Assembly: GCA_026386795.1 (NCBI GenBank)
Contig: JAPLMU010000061.1
Coordinates: 1-45,641, forward strand
Reading direction: 5' to 3'
Source: Planctomycetota bacterium
GTDB taxonomy: Bacteria > Planctomycetota > Phycisphaerae > Phycisphaerales > SM1A02
DNA: 45,641 bases
Below are positions 25,196 through 33,538 of the stretch, piece by piece (position 1 is the stretch's first letter; each line of letters begins with the position of its first letter). The translations under genes were made by a program, and so were the position numbers. A model generated the notes under the pieces. The model made no database searches and was not told the DNA's origin. It saw nothing but the letters and a program-made list of their open reading frames with translations.

Positions 25196-25205
25196 TCCCC
25201 GCGCG

Positions 25206-27188
25206 ATGGACTCATGCACCCCACGAACCACCGATCGCGCCGTTTCGATCGCTCTTCCCGTACTGCCGTCTGCGGCTGCGCCACACCGCACGTCGTTCGG
25301 CTCGCGTCGGGGCTGGGTGCGCGCCGCAGTGCTCGCAGGCGTCTGGATCTTCATGATTGGGCATCTCGTGCAGTGGCTTGCGCTCGGCACAACGCTTGCG
25401 CCGATTGAGCCAAGTGAATCGATGCAGACCGTGAAGGACGGAATCATCACTGTGGGCGCGATTTTCTTTGCCGTTGCGCTGCTTTCCACCGCACTCCTTG
25501 GTCGATGGTTCTGCGGTTGGGGCTGCCATTGGGTGGCGATTCAGGATGCAACAGCGTGGGCGCTCGCGCGCGCTGGTATTCGCCCGAAGCCGTTTCGATC
25601 ACGCCTCTTGGTGTGGATGCCGCTGTGTTTGGCGCTCTACATGTTTGCTTGGCCGCTGTTCTATCGATTCGCCGTGGCGCCATGGATCCAGCCCGACCTG
25701 CGTTGGCCTGGTTTCACGACACATGTGATGACGCAAGATTTCTGGGCAACGTTCCCTGGTCTTGCCATGGGCATTCCATTTGTGTTGATCTCCGGTGTGA
25801 TGGTGGTCTGGCTGCTTGGCTCGAAGGGCTATTGCACGTACGCGTGCCCATACGGCGGATTCTTCGCTCCGGTGGAAGAACTCGCGCCGATGCGGATCGT
25901 GGTTGACCACGACCGCTGCCACGCATGTGGCGTGTGCACCGCGGTGTGCACAAGCAATGTCCGCGTCCATGAGGAAATCAGGGACTTCGGAATGGTGGTT
26001 GATGCTGGATGCATGAAGTGCATGGACTGCGTGAGCAGTTGCCCAAATGAGGCGCTGAGTTTCGGCCTCGGAAAGCCAGCGGTCATGATTGATCGTTCTG
26101 CTTCGCGCTCCGCTGCAGCAGCGGAACGACGCTGGGATCTCTCGTGGGCGGAAGAGATCACGCTTGCCCTTCTTGGTGTGCTGACTCTCTTTGCCGTGCG
26201 CGGCATTTACATCGGTGTACCGCTCCTCTTTGCATCAGGCATTGCCGCATGCACGGTCTTTGTGACGTGGAAGGCGTGGCGGATCGTGCGCGATCCATCG
26301 GTTTCGTTTCATGGCATGCGCCTGCGACTCAAGGGGAAAGTTGGGCGATCGGGCGTTATCTGGATTGCAGCCACAGCACTGCTCCTTGCAGCAGTTACCT
26401 ATGTCGGCGTGCTCAACGGAATCACCTGGCTCGCCGATCGCGCGGATGCACAAGTCACGCTTCCTGCGGAATACATCTTCTCGACCGACGCGCAAGCTCC
26501 GGATGCCGCCATGCAGCAAAGCGCCGAACGCGCACTGCGTCTCTATGCGCTGGTAGCCGCCGCACCGGAAGGCTGGTCCATCATCCCCGCCGGGTGGAAG
26601 CAAGTTGATCTGCGTCGAGCCTATTTGAGTGCCGCGCTTCGGGATATGCCCACCGCCGAGCGCCTTGTGCGCAACTCATGGAAACGCGATGGCGCTGACG
26701 AATCGACCGCCGCAGTCATTGGTCGAATCATTCGCTCGTTCTTGTCGCGTTCGGTGGATGCCATCGCGTGGTACGACGAGGCACTTGGCGCGCATCCGGA
26801 GTGGCAGCGATTGCGCGAAGAGCAGATCACTTGGCTCGATCAACAAGGTGAATACGCCCGCGTGATACAGAGTGCGCGGCAGGGATTTGCAGCCCGCCCG
26901 AATGATTTGCTCGCTATGCGACGACTCTCGCTCGCACTCGTTGAACGTGGCACGATGCCACTTGAGATTGACGAGGGCGTTGAGTTGATTCGACGCACTA
27001 TCAGCATGGCCCCGGACAACGGATTTGCTCACGCGGCACTTGCGCGTGGGCTCGTTCGGCAACAGCACTTTGATGAGGCAATAGCGGAGTTCGGGCGCGC
27101 TCTGGAATTGGAGCCAAACTCCGAGGTGATTCATTCAATGTTTGAAGAGGCGAAAGCGCAGCGCGGGGCGGCCGGATCAGGTGGTTGA
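25206..27188 (+). CDS. Membrane-bound 4Fe-4S polyferredoxin (NapH/NosR/CcoG-like) with C-terminal TPR repeats
   Basis: 660 residues. Transmembrane helices (about 38-58, 75-95, 135-155, 180-205) carry two Cys pairs typical of NapH/NosR-like proteins: WFCGWGC (about 101-107) and KGYCTYACPYGG (about 208-219). A double ferredoxin follows: CHACGVCTAVC (about 239-249) and CMKCMDCVSSCP (about 270-281). Two more helix regions lie about 318-360 and 390-415. Residues ~500-655 are helical repeats ending HAALARGLVRQQHFDEAIAEFGRALELEPNSE, a clear tetratricopeptide unit. Family members pass electrons from quinol or to periplasmic reductases; fusion to TPR suggests docking of a protein partner. The partner is unknown and no reductase is adjacent. 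Confidence 0.85.
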   Translation: MDSCTPRTTDRAVSIALPVLPSAAAPHRTSFGSRRGWVRAAVLAGVWIFMIGHLVQWLALGTTLAPIEPSESMQTVKDGIITVGAIFFAVALLSTALLGRWFCGWGCHWVAIQDATAWALARAGIRPKPFRSRLLVWMPLCLALYMFAWPLFYRFAVAPWIQPDLRWPGFTTHVMTQDFWATFPGLAMGIPFVLISGVMVVWLLGSKGYCTYACPYGGFFAPVEELAPMRIVVDHDRCHACGVCTAVCTSNVRVHEEIRDFGMVVDAGCMKCMDCVSSCPNEALSFGLGKPAVMIDRSASRSAAAAERRWDLSWAEEITLALLGVLTLFAVRGIYIGVPLLFASGIAACTVFVTWKAWRIVRDPSVSFHGMRLRLKGKVGRSGVIWIAATALLLAAVTYVGVLNGITWLADRADAQVTLPAEYIFSTDAQAPDAAMQQSAERALRLYALVAAAPEGWSIIPAGWKQVDLRRAYLSAALRDMPTAERLVRNSWKRDGADESTAAVIGRIIRSFLSRSVDAIAWYDEALGAHPEWQRLREEQITWLDQQGEYARVIQSARQGFAARPNDLLAMRRLSLALVERGTMPLEIDEGVELIRRTISMAPDNGFAHAALARGLVRQQHFDEAIAEFGRALELEPNSEVIHSMFEEAKAQRGAAGSGG

Positions 27189-27205
27189 TAGAGCGGGGGG
27201 CTGAT

Positions 27206-28816
27206 TCAGTTCGTTGCGCCCCAGTGCCCGAGCAGGATGCCCAAGTCGCCGCCGCCCACAGTGCCATCGTCATCAAGGTCAGCACGGCAGTCATAGCCGC
27301 TCGTGCCCCAGGCACCCAGAAGAACGCCGAGATCCGCGCCGTTCGCCACACCATCGTGATTCAGGTCGCCGATACCAGCGGCAGCGCGCGCCAAGCGCAC
27401 CGCGACGCCGCTATCGATCCGTCCCCATCCAGTGCGTTCATCGAACCCGGCGTTTGAAACATCGGTGCATGACTGCACAAGCAATTCAGTCAGTCGGGTT
27501 GGCGTCAGGCTCGGCGCAACTGCACGCATCAAAGACAGAGTGCCGACTGCAAACGGTGCCGACATACTGGTTCCGCTTTTGAATTCAACGCTTTCAGTAC
27601 CAACGCAGGAAAGGATCGAGACGCCGGGTGCGGCAACGTCAACTTCTGGGCCAATCGCGGTGGAACCTGCTGGAGCGTCAAGCGCGTCAACAGAACCAAC
27701 GGCGATCACTTCGGTCCAACGCGCTGGCCATGCCACTCCATTCACTCCAGTATTTCCTGATGCTGCAACAAGAAGCGCGCCGCCGCCGATCGAATACGTG
27801 ACGGCATCGTGCAGATATTGCGTTCCTACGGAGTACTGCAGGCTCATGTTGATGATGTTCGCACCGTGATCGGTGGCCCACACGAGCCCGTCTGCAAGCC
27901 ACGATGAGTAGCCAGCGCAGCCACTGAGAACAACCACCGGCAAGATGCGTGCTTGCCAATCAAGTCCAGCGATCGCCACACCGTTGTTGCCTGAAGCTGT
28001 TGCAATTCCTGTGACGTGGGTGCCGTGCCCGGAGCATTGATCAGCCACATCACTTGTTCCAGCCGGCACATTCCAGCCAGCAATCATGCGTGGAGCAAAG
28101 TCAACGTGTCCAGACACGCCGCTATCCATGATGGCAATGATGGTGGTCGATGATCCAGTACTGACGTGCCACGCAGCGCGTGCGCTCACATCGGCGCCGG
28201 GCGTTCCCGAAAGACCATTGACGATCTGCCCCGTATTTTCCAAGCCCCAGCACTGCGTGTAATAGAGATCGTTTGGAGCCGGTGCATCACTTGCAATGCC
28301 GCCGATGGCGTCTAACTCGGCAAGCTGCACACTGCCGCGCGCAGAATTCAGGCGAACAACGAGCGCTGTTGTATCGGTGCCCGGAGGAACGGAAATATGT
28401 ATCCATCGATCAAGTCCAATCGCGGCGGCTCGAACAGCATCCTGAACACCGACGGTTGAGGCGCGCGTTGCGCTGGTGGCATTCACCTGGGAGAGCATCT
28501 TTGTCAGCACCGCATCGCGTAGTCCGTTGGGCTGCGTGGCAGTCACCGTGTGGTTCGCGTCGATCGTGATGCGTGCCCCGGCCACGAGTTTCACCAACAC
28601 GTGATCGGTCGCCCATCCGCCCACGCGGTCTGCGGCCCACATCCACTCGCCTGCAGCGCCGCCTGCGAGGGCTGGCGCGCGTTCCACCGTTGGTGGTGCT
28701 GCCCACACCGTTGGTGCGGTGGCAGCGACCGCGGCGAGCGCGGCGCTCAAGATGAGTGTGGACGGGTGCAGTGCCATCTGAAGAATCGATACGCACCCGG
28801 AGAGCCGGGTGGTCAT
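27206..28816 (-). CDS. Secreted S8 (subtilisin-like) serine peptidase with dockerin-like tail
   Basis: 536 residues from ATG 28816. Alternative starts are 28873 and 28777; the last begins directly at [20 protein letters not shown] signal peptide ends at about VWA. A propeptide-like N-terminal domain (~50-170) precedes the catalytic domain: Asp in [15 protein letters not shown] (D231), His in [19 protein letters not shown] (H264), oxyanion Asn in ASGNTG (N355), Ser in [14 protein letters not shown] (S417), so the triad is complete. The last ~55 residues are a dockerin-like pair ([22 protein letters not shown], then [22 protein letters not shown]), like those of the two secreted proteins near 17-18 kb. 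Extracellular protein breakdown with surface attachment is inferred. Confidence 0.9.
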   Translation of the reverse strand: MTTRLSGCVSILQMALHPSTLILSAALAAVAATAPTVWAAPPTVERAPALAGGAAGEWMWAADRVGGWATDHVLVKLVAGARITIDANHTVTATQPNGLRDAVLTKMLSQVNATSATRASTVGVQDAVRAAAIGLDRWIHISVPPGTDTTALVVRLNSARGSVQLAELDAIGGIASDAPAPNDLYYTQCWGLENTGQIVNGLSGTPGADVSARAAWHVSTGSSTTIIAIMDSGVSGHVDFAPRMIAGWNVPAGTSDVADQCSGHGTHVTGIATASGNNGVAIAGLDWQARILPVVVLSGCAGYSSWLADGLVWATDHGANIINMSLQYSVGTQYLHDAVTYSIGGGALLVAASGNTGVNGVAWPARWTEVIAVGSVDALDAPAGSTAIGPEVDVAAPGVSILSCVGTESVEFKSGTSMSAPFAVGTLSLMRAVAPSLTPTRLTELLVQSCTDVSNAGFDERTGWGRIDSGVAVRLARAAAGIGDLNHDGVANGADLGVLLGAWGTSGYDCRADLDDDGTVGGGDLGILLGHWGATN

Positions 28817-28952
28817 GAAAGTCTGAGTCTGATCAACAGTAAGGTGTGAGCGGTTGAGTGCCACGAAATTCACCCGAGTCTTCCCTTAAAGTCCGGGAAC
28901 CCTTCGTGAAGCGCCATATTTGCGGCAAACGGGCGCGACCGATAGCATGAGG

Positions 28953-28981
28953 CCGATCCATCCGAGTATCCGGATGGTCGG
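28953..28981 (+). promoter_or_regulatory. Stem-loop in the metK leader
   Basis: CCGATCCATCCG and CGGATGGTCGG pair around loop AGTATC with one bulged T. Upstream, TTTGCG and TAGCAT with 18 bp between could be the promoter, putting this hairpin at the start of a roughly 70-nt leader that ends in GGAG before the metK ATG. It matches no SAM-riboswitch class that I recognise; an attenuator or translation control element is possible. Confidence 0.35.
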
Positions 28982-29028
28982 ATTGATCCCCGTTCCGAAC
29001 GCACATTTCTCCCAGCACTGGAGCCGAC

Positions 29029-30399
29029 ATGTCTGACAAGCGCTACCTGTTCACCAGCGAATCCGTCTCGATGGGCCACCCTGACAAGCTTGCTGATCAG
29101 ATCAGCGATGCCGTCCTCGACGCGATGCTCGCGCAGGATCCAAGGAGTCGGGTTGCATGTGAGACGCTTGTGACCACCGGCCTGGCAGTCATTGCGGGCG
29201 AAGTCACCACCAACGCTGTCGTCAACATTCCTGACATCGTGCGCGAAGCAGTCCGCAAGGCTGGTTACGACAACGGAGCCAAGGGCTTCGATTACAAGAG
29301 CTGCGGCGTCAGTGTTGTGCTCGGCAAGCAGAGCGCAGATATTGCCATGGGTGTTGACCGCGAAGGCGCAGGCGATCAAGGCATGATGTTCGGTTTCGCG
29401 TGCACGGAAACTCCGGAATTCATGCCGCTCCCGATCGCCATCTCGCACGAACTGGTCAAGCGCCAAGCAATGGTGCGCGAGCAGAACATCATCAAGGGTC
29501 TTCGTCCTGATGCCAAGAGCCAAGTCACTGTTGCGTATGTCGGCCTCAAGCCGACGCGCATTGACACCGTGGTTCTTTCCACGCAACACGATCCAATGTG
29601 GAACGGCGTCGCCGGCCAGAAGAAACTCAAGGCCGAGGTCATCAAGCACATCATCAAGCCGGTCCTCGGCAAGTGGTGGAACAATCAAATCATCATTCAC
29701 GTCAATCCAACCGGACAGTTTGAAATTGGTGGTCCGCACGGCGATTGCGGTCTGACCGGTCGTAAGATCATCGTTGACACCTACGGTGGCCGTGGTCGTC
29801 ACGGTGGCGGCGCGTTCAGCGGCAAGGATCCATCAAAGGTTGATCGCAGTGCTGCATACATGGCTCGTTACATCGCGAAGAACATCGTTGCCGCAAAGCT
29901 TGCTGATGTTTGCGAAGTGCAGCTGAGTTACGCCATCGGCGTTGCCAAGCCGACGAGTGTGTTGGTCGATACGCAAGGCACGGGCGTGGTTGCAGACGAG
30001 TGGCTCGCCGAAGAAGTGCAGCGTCAATTTGAGCTCACGCCGAGGGGAATCATCGAGTCGCTCGGTCTGCGCAAGCCGATCTACCACGCAACCGCTACGC
30101 ACGGCCACTTCGGTCGCCGCCCGGGCGAGTGTGGCGTTGGAACCTTCAGTTGGGAGAAGACTGACAAGGCCGCTTCGCTCCGCAAGGCGGCAGAGAAGGC
30201 CGGCGTGATCGGCACTCCGCGTCCTGTTGTCGAACCGAAGGCAGCGAAGAAGGCTGCTGGTAAGGCAGGCTCCAAGCCCAGTATCAAGACGAGTACCAAG
30301 ACGAGTACCAAGCCGAGTACCAAGACGAGTACCAAGACGAGTACCACGGTCGGCGCCAACTCTAGTACCAAGGCCAAGCGCCAATTGGCAATGGCATGA
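29029..30399 (+). CDS. metK: S-adenosylmethionine synthetase with extra Lys/Ser/Thr-repeat tail
   Basis: Makes S-adenosylmethionine from methionine and ATP. The core (residues 1-~395) is canonical: [43 protein letters not shown] (112-121), [29 protein letters not shown] and [18 protein letters not shown] (about 256-273). Family proteins usually end near 380-400 residues; here about 60 more follow, beginning [12 protein letters not shown] and continuing as STKT/STKP repeats to KAKRQLAMA, strongly basic and probably disordered. SAM is the substrate of two enzymes encoded here (MqnE and the next gene RsmB). ATG 29029 has GGAG 5 nt upstream. rsmB starts 13 bp after the stop. Confidence 0.95.
   Translation: MSDKRYLFTSESVSMGHPDKLADQISDAVLDAMLAQDPRSRVACETLVTTGLAVIAGEVTTNAVVNIPDIVREAVRKAGYDNGAKGFDYKSCGVSVVLGKQSADIAMGVDREGAGDQGMMFGFACTETPEFMPLPIAISHELVKRQAMVREQNIIKGLRPDAKSQVTVAYVGLKPTRIDTVVLSTQHDPMWNGVAGQKKLKAEVIKHIIKPVLGKWWNNQIIIHVNPTGQFEIGGPHGDCGLTGRKIIVDTYGGRGRHGGGAFSGKDPSKVDRSAAYMARYIAKNIVAAKLADVCEVQLSYAIGVAKPTSVLVDTQGTGVVADEWLAEEVQRQFELTPRGIIESLGLRKPIYHATATHGHFGRRPGECGVGTFSWEKTDKAASLRKAAEKAGVIGTPRPVVEPKAAKKAAGKAGSKPSIKTSTKTSTKPSTKTSTKTSTTVGANSSTKAKRQLAMA
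30280..30351 (+). repeat. Six 12-bp in-frame tandem repeats (STKT) in metK tail
   Basis: Units of the form agtaccaagacg encode S-T-K-T; one unit reads S-I-K-T, one S-T-K-P, and the last degenerates to S-T-T-V. Near-identical DNA points to recent slippage expansion. Confidence 0.88.
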
Positions 30400-30412
30400 C
30401 CGGAGTTTCTGA

Positions 30413-31834
30413 GTGACCGTACCTGCCGAAAGCACCTCCGTAACGAATACCCCCCGAATGTCAGCACCATCGCCTGCCCGCGTCGCGGCCCTTGACCGCC
30501 TCGCGCGGCAGGCCGGTCGCTTTCCTGATCTTGAGTTTGTCGATATGGGCGTTGCGCCCACCGCGGATGGCATCGCCCTCGACGCGCGTGATGTTTCGCT
30601 TGCGCGCGCCATTGAGCACACGGTGGCGCATCGTTGGATGACGCTCACTGCGATTGCGCGCGCCTGCATTGATCGACGTTGGGAGAACGTGGACTCGCGC
30701 GTGCAGGCAGCATTGCTTGCCGCAGGTGCGCAACTGTTCTTGTTTGGAAATGTTGCCGATCACGCGGTTGTTGATGACACCGTGGAGTGGTCAAAGGGCA
30801 AGGGTCATCGCGGCGCGGCTGGATTTGTAAACGCGGTGCTGCGCAAGATGATTGATTTGCGCGGCGAATTTGTGGAAGGCGCCGATGCCGCTCCGCGCGT
30901 CTGGCGCGACCGGCGTGATCTGGTGCCGCTCGCTGATGGCCGCGCGATGCGCCTGAAGCGTCCGGTGTTTTCTGATGATCGCGTGTTGCGCGTGGCTGAA
31001 GCAGCCAGCGTTGGCGAAGATCTCTTGTTGCACTGGATCAATTCCGCTGGACAGGATCTTGCGTTCAGTCGCGCGGTGCATTCGCTGCGACCGGCGCCAA
31101 CAGTGATTTCTGGAGTTCCTGAGCAAGCAGTTCTGCCCGATGCGCCATTCACGTCGCATCTCACGCCGCACAGTGATCCTGGTTCATTCGTGTGGAGTGG
31201 TGATCATTCCTCACTCATTGCACTACTCGCTGCGTACCCCGAAGCGCGTGTTCAGGATTCTGCGAGCGCGCAGCCGATGCGGCTTGCCGACAGCCTGCGT
31301 CCGAAGTTGATCCTTGATGCATGCGCGGGTCGCGGCACGAAGACGCGGCAACTTGCGGCATTGCATCCGAATGCTGAAATTGTTGCCACCGATGTCGATG
31401 GTGCGCGCTTGCGAGCATTGGCGTTGGCGTTCGTTGATCATCCGCAGGTGAAGGTCACCACGCCGGAAGGTCTGCGCCGGATTGTTGGCCAGGTGGATCT
31501 CTTGGTGCTTGATGTTCCATGTTCCAACACGGGCGTCTTGTCTCGCCGTCCAGAGGCGAAGTACCGATTCAACCGGGCGCGGCTCGATTCCATCACGGCG
31601 GTCCAGCGCGATATTGTCGAAGAGCATCGTCCGTTCCTCACGCCCAACGGTTCGGTGCTGTACAGCACGTGCAGTCTTGAGCCGCCGGAAAACCTCGCTC
31701 AGGCGCAGTGGGCGGCAGGGCGAATCGGCCGTCGCGTTGCCCGGACTGAGGTCCGTGAGCCCCGTGGCATGCCCGGAGAGCCGAATTCGGCATATGCGGA
31801 TGGTGGCTTTGGCGCCCTGATTTCCCCGGCCTGA
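30413..31834 (+). CDS. rsmB: 16S rRNA (cytosine-5-)-methyltransferase, RsmB/NusB-domain type
   Basis: 473 residues. An N-terminal NusB-like RNA-binding domain (~20-155: ARVAALDRLARQ, RDVSLARAIEHTVAHRW, RVQAALLAAGAQLFLF, GHRGAAGFVNAVLRK) is joined to a SAM methyltransferase domain (~275-470). The SAM motif is ILDACAGRGTKTRQLA. The two catalytic cysteines are in DVPCSNTGVLSRRPEAK (Pro-Cys) and YSTCSLEPPEN (Thr-Cys). These match RsmB, which methylates C967 of 16S rRNA in E. coli; the exact target here is inferred. GTG 30413 has GGAG 7 nt upstream; ATG 30458 is an alternative. It follows metK by 13 bp, so the methyl-donor synthase and a methyltransferase are probably co-transcribed. Confidence 0.9.
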   Translation: MTVPAESTSVTNTPRMSAPSPARVAALDRLARQAGRFPDLEFVDMGVAPTADGIALDARDVSLARAIEHTVAHRWMTLTAIARACIDRRWENVDSRVQAALLAAGAQLFLFGNVADHAVVDDTVEWSKGKGHRGAAGFVNAVLRKMIDLRGEFVEGADAAPRVWRDRRDLVPLADGRAMRLKRPVFSDDRVLRVAEAASVGEDLLLHWINSAGQDLAFSRAVHSLRPAPTVISGVPEQAVLPDAPFTSHLTPHSDPGSFVWSGDHSSLIALLAAYPEARVQDSASAQPMRLADSLRPKLILDACAGRGTKTRQLAALHPNAEIVATDVDGARLRALALAFVDHPQVKVTTPEGLRRIVGQVDLLVLDVPCSNTGVLSRRPEAKYRFNRARLDSITAVQRDIVEEHRPFLTPNGSVLYSTCSLEPPENLAQAQWAAGRIGRRVARTEVREPRGMPGEPNSAYADGGFGALISPA

Positions 31835-31934
31835 ACCGATATCGAACGGAGACATCGTGCCGGCGTGCAATATGCGCGCCGAGCATTGGTATGATTTTCC
31901 GATTCGCCAGTTCGGATTAACCGCGGAGTCCTGC

Positions 31935-32405
31935 ATGCCAGCGCCGATGACCGTTACTGAGATTCTTGACCCACAATGTGTGGTCGTTCCGTTGGTCGCC
32001 AGTACGAAGCGCGAAGCGATCGATGCGCTTGTTGATGCGCTTTCGCTGACTGGTCGCATCTCCGACGCAAGCGCGGTGAAGAAGGCCGTGTGGGAGCGGG
32101 AGCTGCAACGATCAACTGGCATCGGTGAAGGCCTCGCCATTCCGCACGGTAAGACTGCCGCCGCACACGGGCTGTGCTTAGCCGTTGGCCGCTTGGCCAC
32201 TCCCATCGAATACGACTCCATTGACCACAAGCCAGTCCGGCTCGTGGTGCTCTTGGTTTCACCGCCCGAGCGGACCAGCGATCACATTCAGGCACTCGGA
32301 CGCATTTCGCGCTTGATGACAAACCCTGCGTTCCGTGAGCAGGTGTATGCCGCCACCGATCCAGCGCAGTTGCTTGAGTTGTTCCGCACTGCTGAGCGTG
32401 GTTAA
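31935..32405 (+). CDS. ptsN: PTS EIIA domain protein, nitrogen-regulatory (PtsN) type
   Basis: 156 residues, a stand-alone fructose/mannitol-type EIIA domain: ILDPQCVVVPLVASTKREAIDALVDAL, then TGIGEGLAIPHGKTAAAHG with the phospho-accepting His at 71, and KPVRLVVLLVSPPERTSDHIQALGRISRLM. PtsN-type proteins pass phosphate within the regulatory PTS and control potassium, nitrogen or envelope functions rather than sugar import; no sugar permease is adjacent, which agrees. The frame is open from 31857, but ATG 31935 has GGAG 6 nt upstream and starts the domain. A TATGAT at 31890-31895 could be the promoter, giving a leader of about 35 nt. Confidence 0.87.
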   Translation: MPAPMTVTEILDPQCVVVPLVASTKREAIDALVDALSLTGRISDASAVKKAVWERELQRSTGIGEGLAIPHGKTAAAHGLCLAVGRLATPIEYDSIDHKPVRLVVLLVSPPERTSDHIQALGRISRLMTNPAFREQVYAATDPAQLLELFRTAERG

Positions 32406-32435
32406 GGCCACTACCGGAAGTGCCGGGTGCTCGCC

Positions 32436-32441
32436 TAGAAT
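32436..32441 (+). promoter_or_regulatory. -10-like TAGAAT before bifunctional nuclease gene
   Basis: TAGAAT lies 9 nt before the ATG at 32451, with no Shine-Dalgarno sequence. Candidate leaderless start of the DUF151-HAD-truD operon. Confidence 0.45.
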
Positions 32442-32450
32442 CACCACATC

Positions 32451-32915
32451 ATGATGGTTCCCATGCATCTCTCTCGCATTCTGATCCGCGAGATGGCTGA
32501 TATGCAAGTCATCGAACTGACTGAGACGGGCGGAACGCGCAAGTTTCCGATTGTGATTGGGTTGCCAGAGGCGTTTGCAATTGATCGACGCATCAAAGGT
32601 GTGCAGATTTCGCGGCCGCAGACCCATGACTTGCTCGCGGAAATCATTCGCGCACTCGGGGGCACGCTCAAGGCGATTCACATTCATGACCTTGAGGCAG
32701 GGACTTTCTTTGCCAAACTCATGATCGAGCGCGATGGCGAGATTATTGAGGTGGACTCGCGTCCCTCGGATGCGATTGCCCTTGGAGTTGCCGACGGCGT
32801 CCCCATGCTTGTCGACGATCGCGTATTGGACGAAGCCGCCGCAGAAGCTGCAGTTGAGCTTCCGCCAGCAGTGGAGCCTGACGATGAAGATGACGAGGGC
32901 GAGAGCGAGTCGTGA
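32451..32915 (+). CDS. Bifunctional nuclease (DUF151/BFN) family protein
   Basis: 154 residues. Matches the DUF151 family: VIELTETGGTRKFPIVIGLPEAFAI, RPQTHDLLAEIIRALGG, HIHDLEAGTFFAKLMIERDGEIIEVDSRPSDAIALGV and PMLVDDRVLDEA. The DSRPSDAIALA-type segment is the family hallmark. A plant member was reported to have both RNase and DNase activity; bacterial roles are unclear. The C-terminal 20 residues are almost all acidic (EPDDEDDEGESES). The GTG of the HAD gene overlaps the stop by 4 bp. ATG 32463 is an alternative start. Confidence 0.9.
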   Translation: MMVPMHLSRILIREMADMQVIELTETGGTRKFPIVIGLPEAFAIDRRIKGVQISRPQTHDLLAEIIRALGGTLKAIHIHDLEAGTFFAKLMIERDGEIIEVDSRPSDAIALGVADGVPMLVDDRVLDEAAAEAAVELPPAVEPDDEDDEGESES

Positions 32916-33538
32916 GCATTCCAAGCCTTGCGGTCTTTGATCTTGGCGGTGTTGTTGTTCGCATCTGCCGCACTTGGCAGGAGGCATGCCAGTCCGCGGG
33001 GGTTGCGCACAATCCCAATGCAGAGGCGCGCCTTGATTCTCCGCGCAAGGTGGAACTTCTGCGCGCTCATCAATGTGGCGAAGTGGAGTCTGGTGAGTAC
33101 TTTGATGGGCTCGCGCAGTTGCTTGCTGATCACTCAGCTGATGAGGTGCGACGGGTGCATACCGCATGGATATTGGGCGATTATTCAGGCATGGCGCAGC
33201 TTATGGATCGCATTCACCACGCCGGCATGCGCACCGCCTGTCTCTCCAATACCAATGCGCACCACTGGCAACAACTTGAGTCGAGCGAGGCATTCCGCCG
33301 CATTCAGGTGCGTCATGCCAGCCACTTAATGGGCCTTGTGAAGCCAGATCAGCGGATCTATCGCGCCTTTGAGATAGCCACAGAAACTACGCCGCAGGAG
33401 ATCGTCTTCTTTGATGATCTTGCCGAGAACATCGAGGCTGCTCGCGCGTGCGGTTGGAACGCAGTGCACATTGATCACACTCGTGACACCGCCGCGCAGG
33501 TATTGGCTGGCCTGCGCGCGCACGGGGCGCTCGCGTGA
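32912..33538 (+). CDS. HAD-superfamily hydrolase (YihX/GPP-like, subfamily IA)
   Basis: 208 residues. Motif I is FDLGGVVV (nucleophile D9 or D10; the usual second Asp is Gly, as in the FDLGG/FDLGN branch). Motif II is CLSNTNAHHW, motif III K in GLVKPDQRIY, motif IV IVFFDDLAENIEAA with its Asp pair. Together these mark a small-molecule phosphatase or related hydrolase with an alpha-helical cap; the substrate is not predictable. It overlaps its neighbours at both ends by 4 bp (GTGA), so it is translationally coupled between the DUF151 nuclease and truD. Confidence 0.87.
   Translation: MSIPSLAVFDLGGVVVRICRTWQEACQSAGVAHNPNAEARLDSPRKVELLRAHQCGEVESGEYFDGLAQLLADHSADEVRRVHTAWILGDYSGMAQLMDRIHHAGMRTACLSNTNAHHWQQLESSEAFRRIQVRHASHLMGLVKPDQRIYRAFEIATETTPQEIVFFDDLAENIEAARACGWNAVHIDHTRDTAAQVLAGLRAHGALA

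Noticed and set aside
28874-29028. A known SAM riboswitch before metK
   Set aside because: I could not find the conserved core of SAM-I, SAM-II or SAH types; only a simple hairpin is visible.
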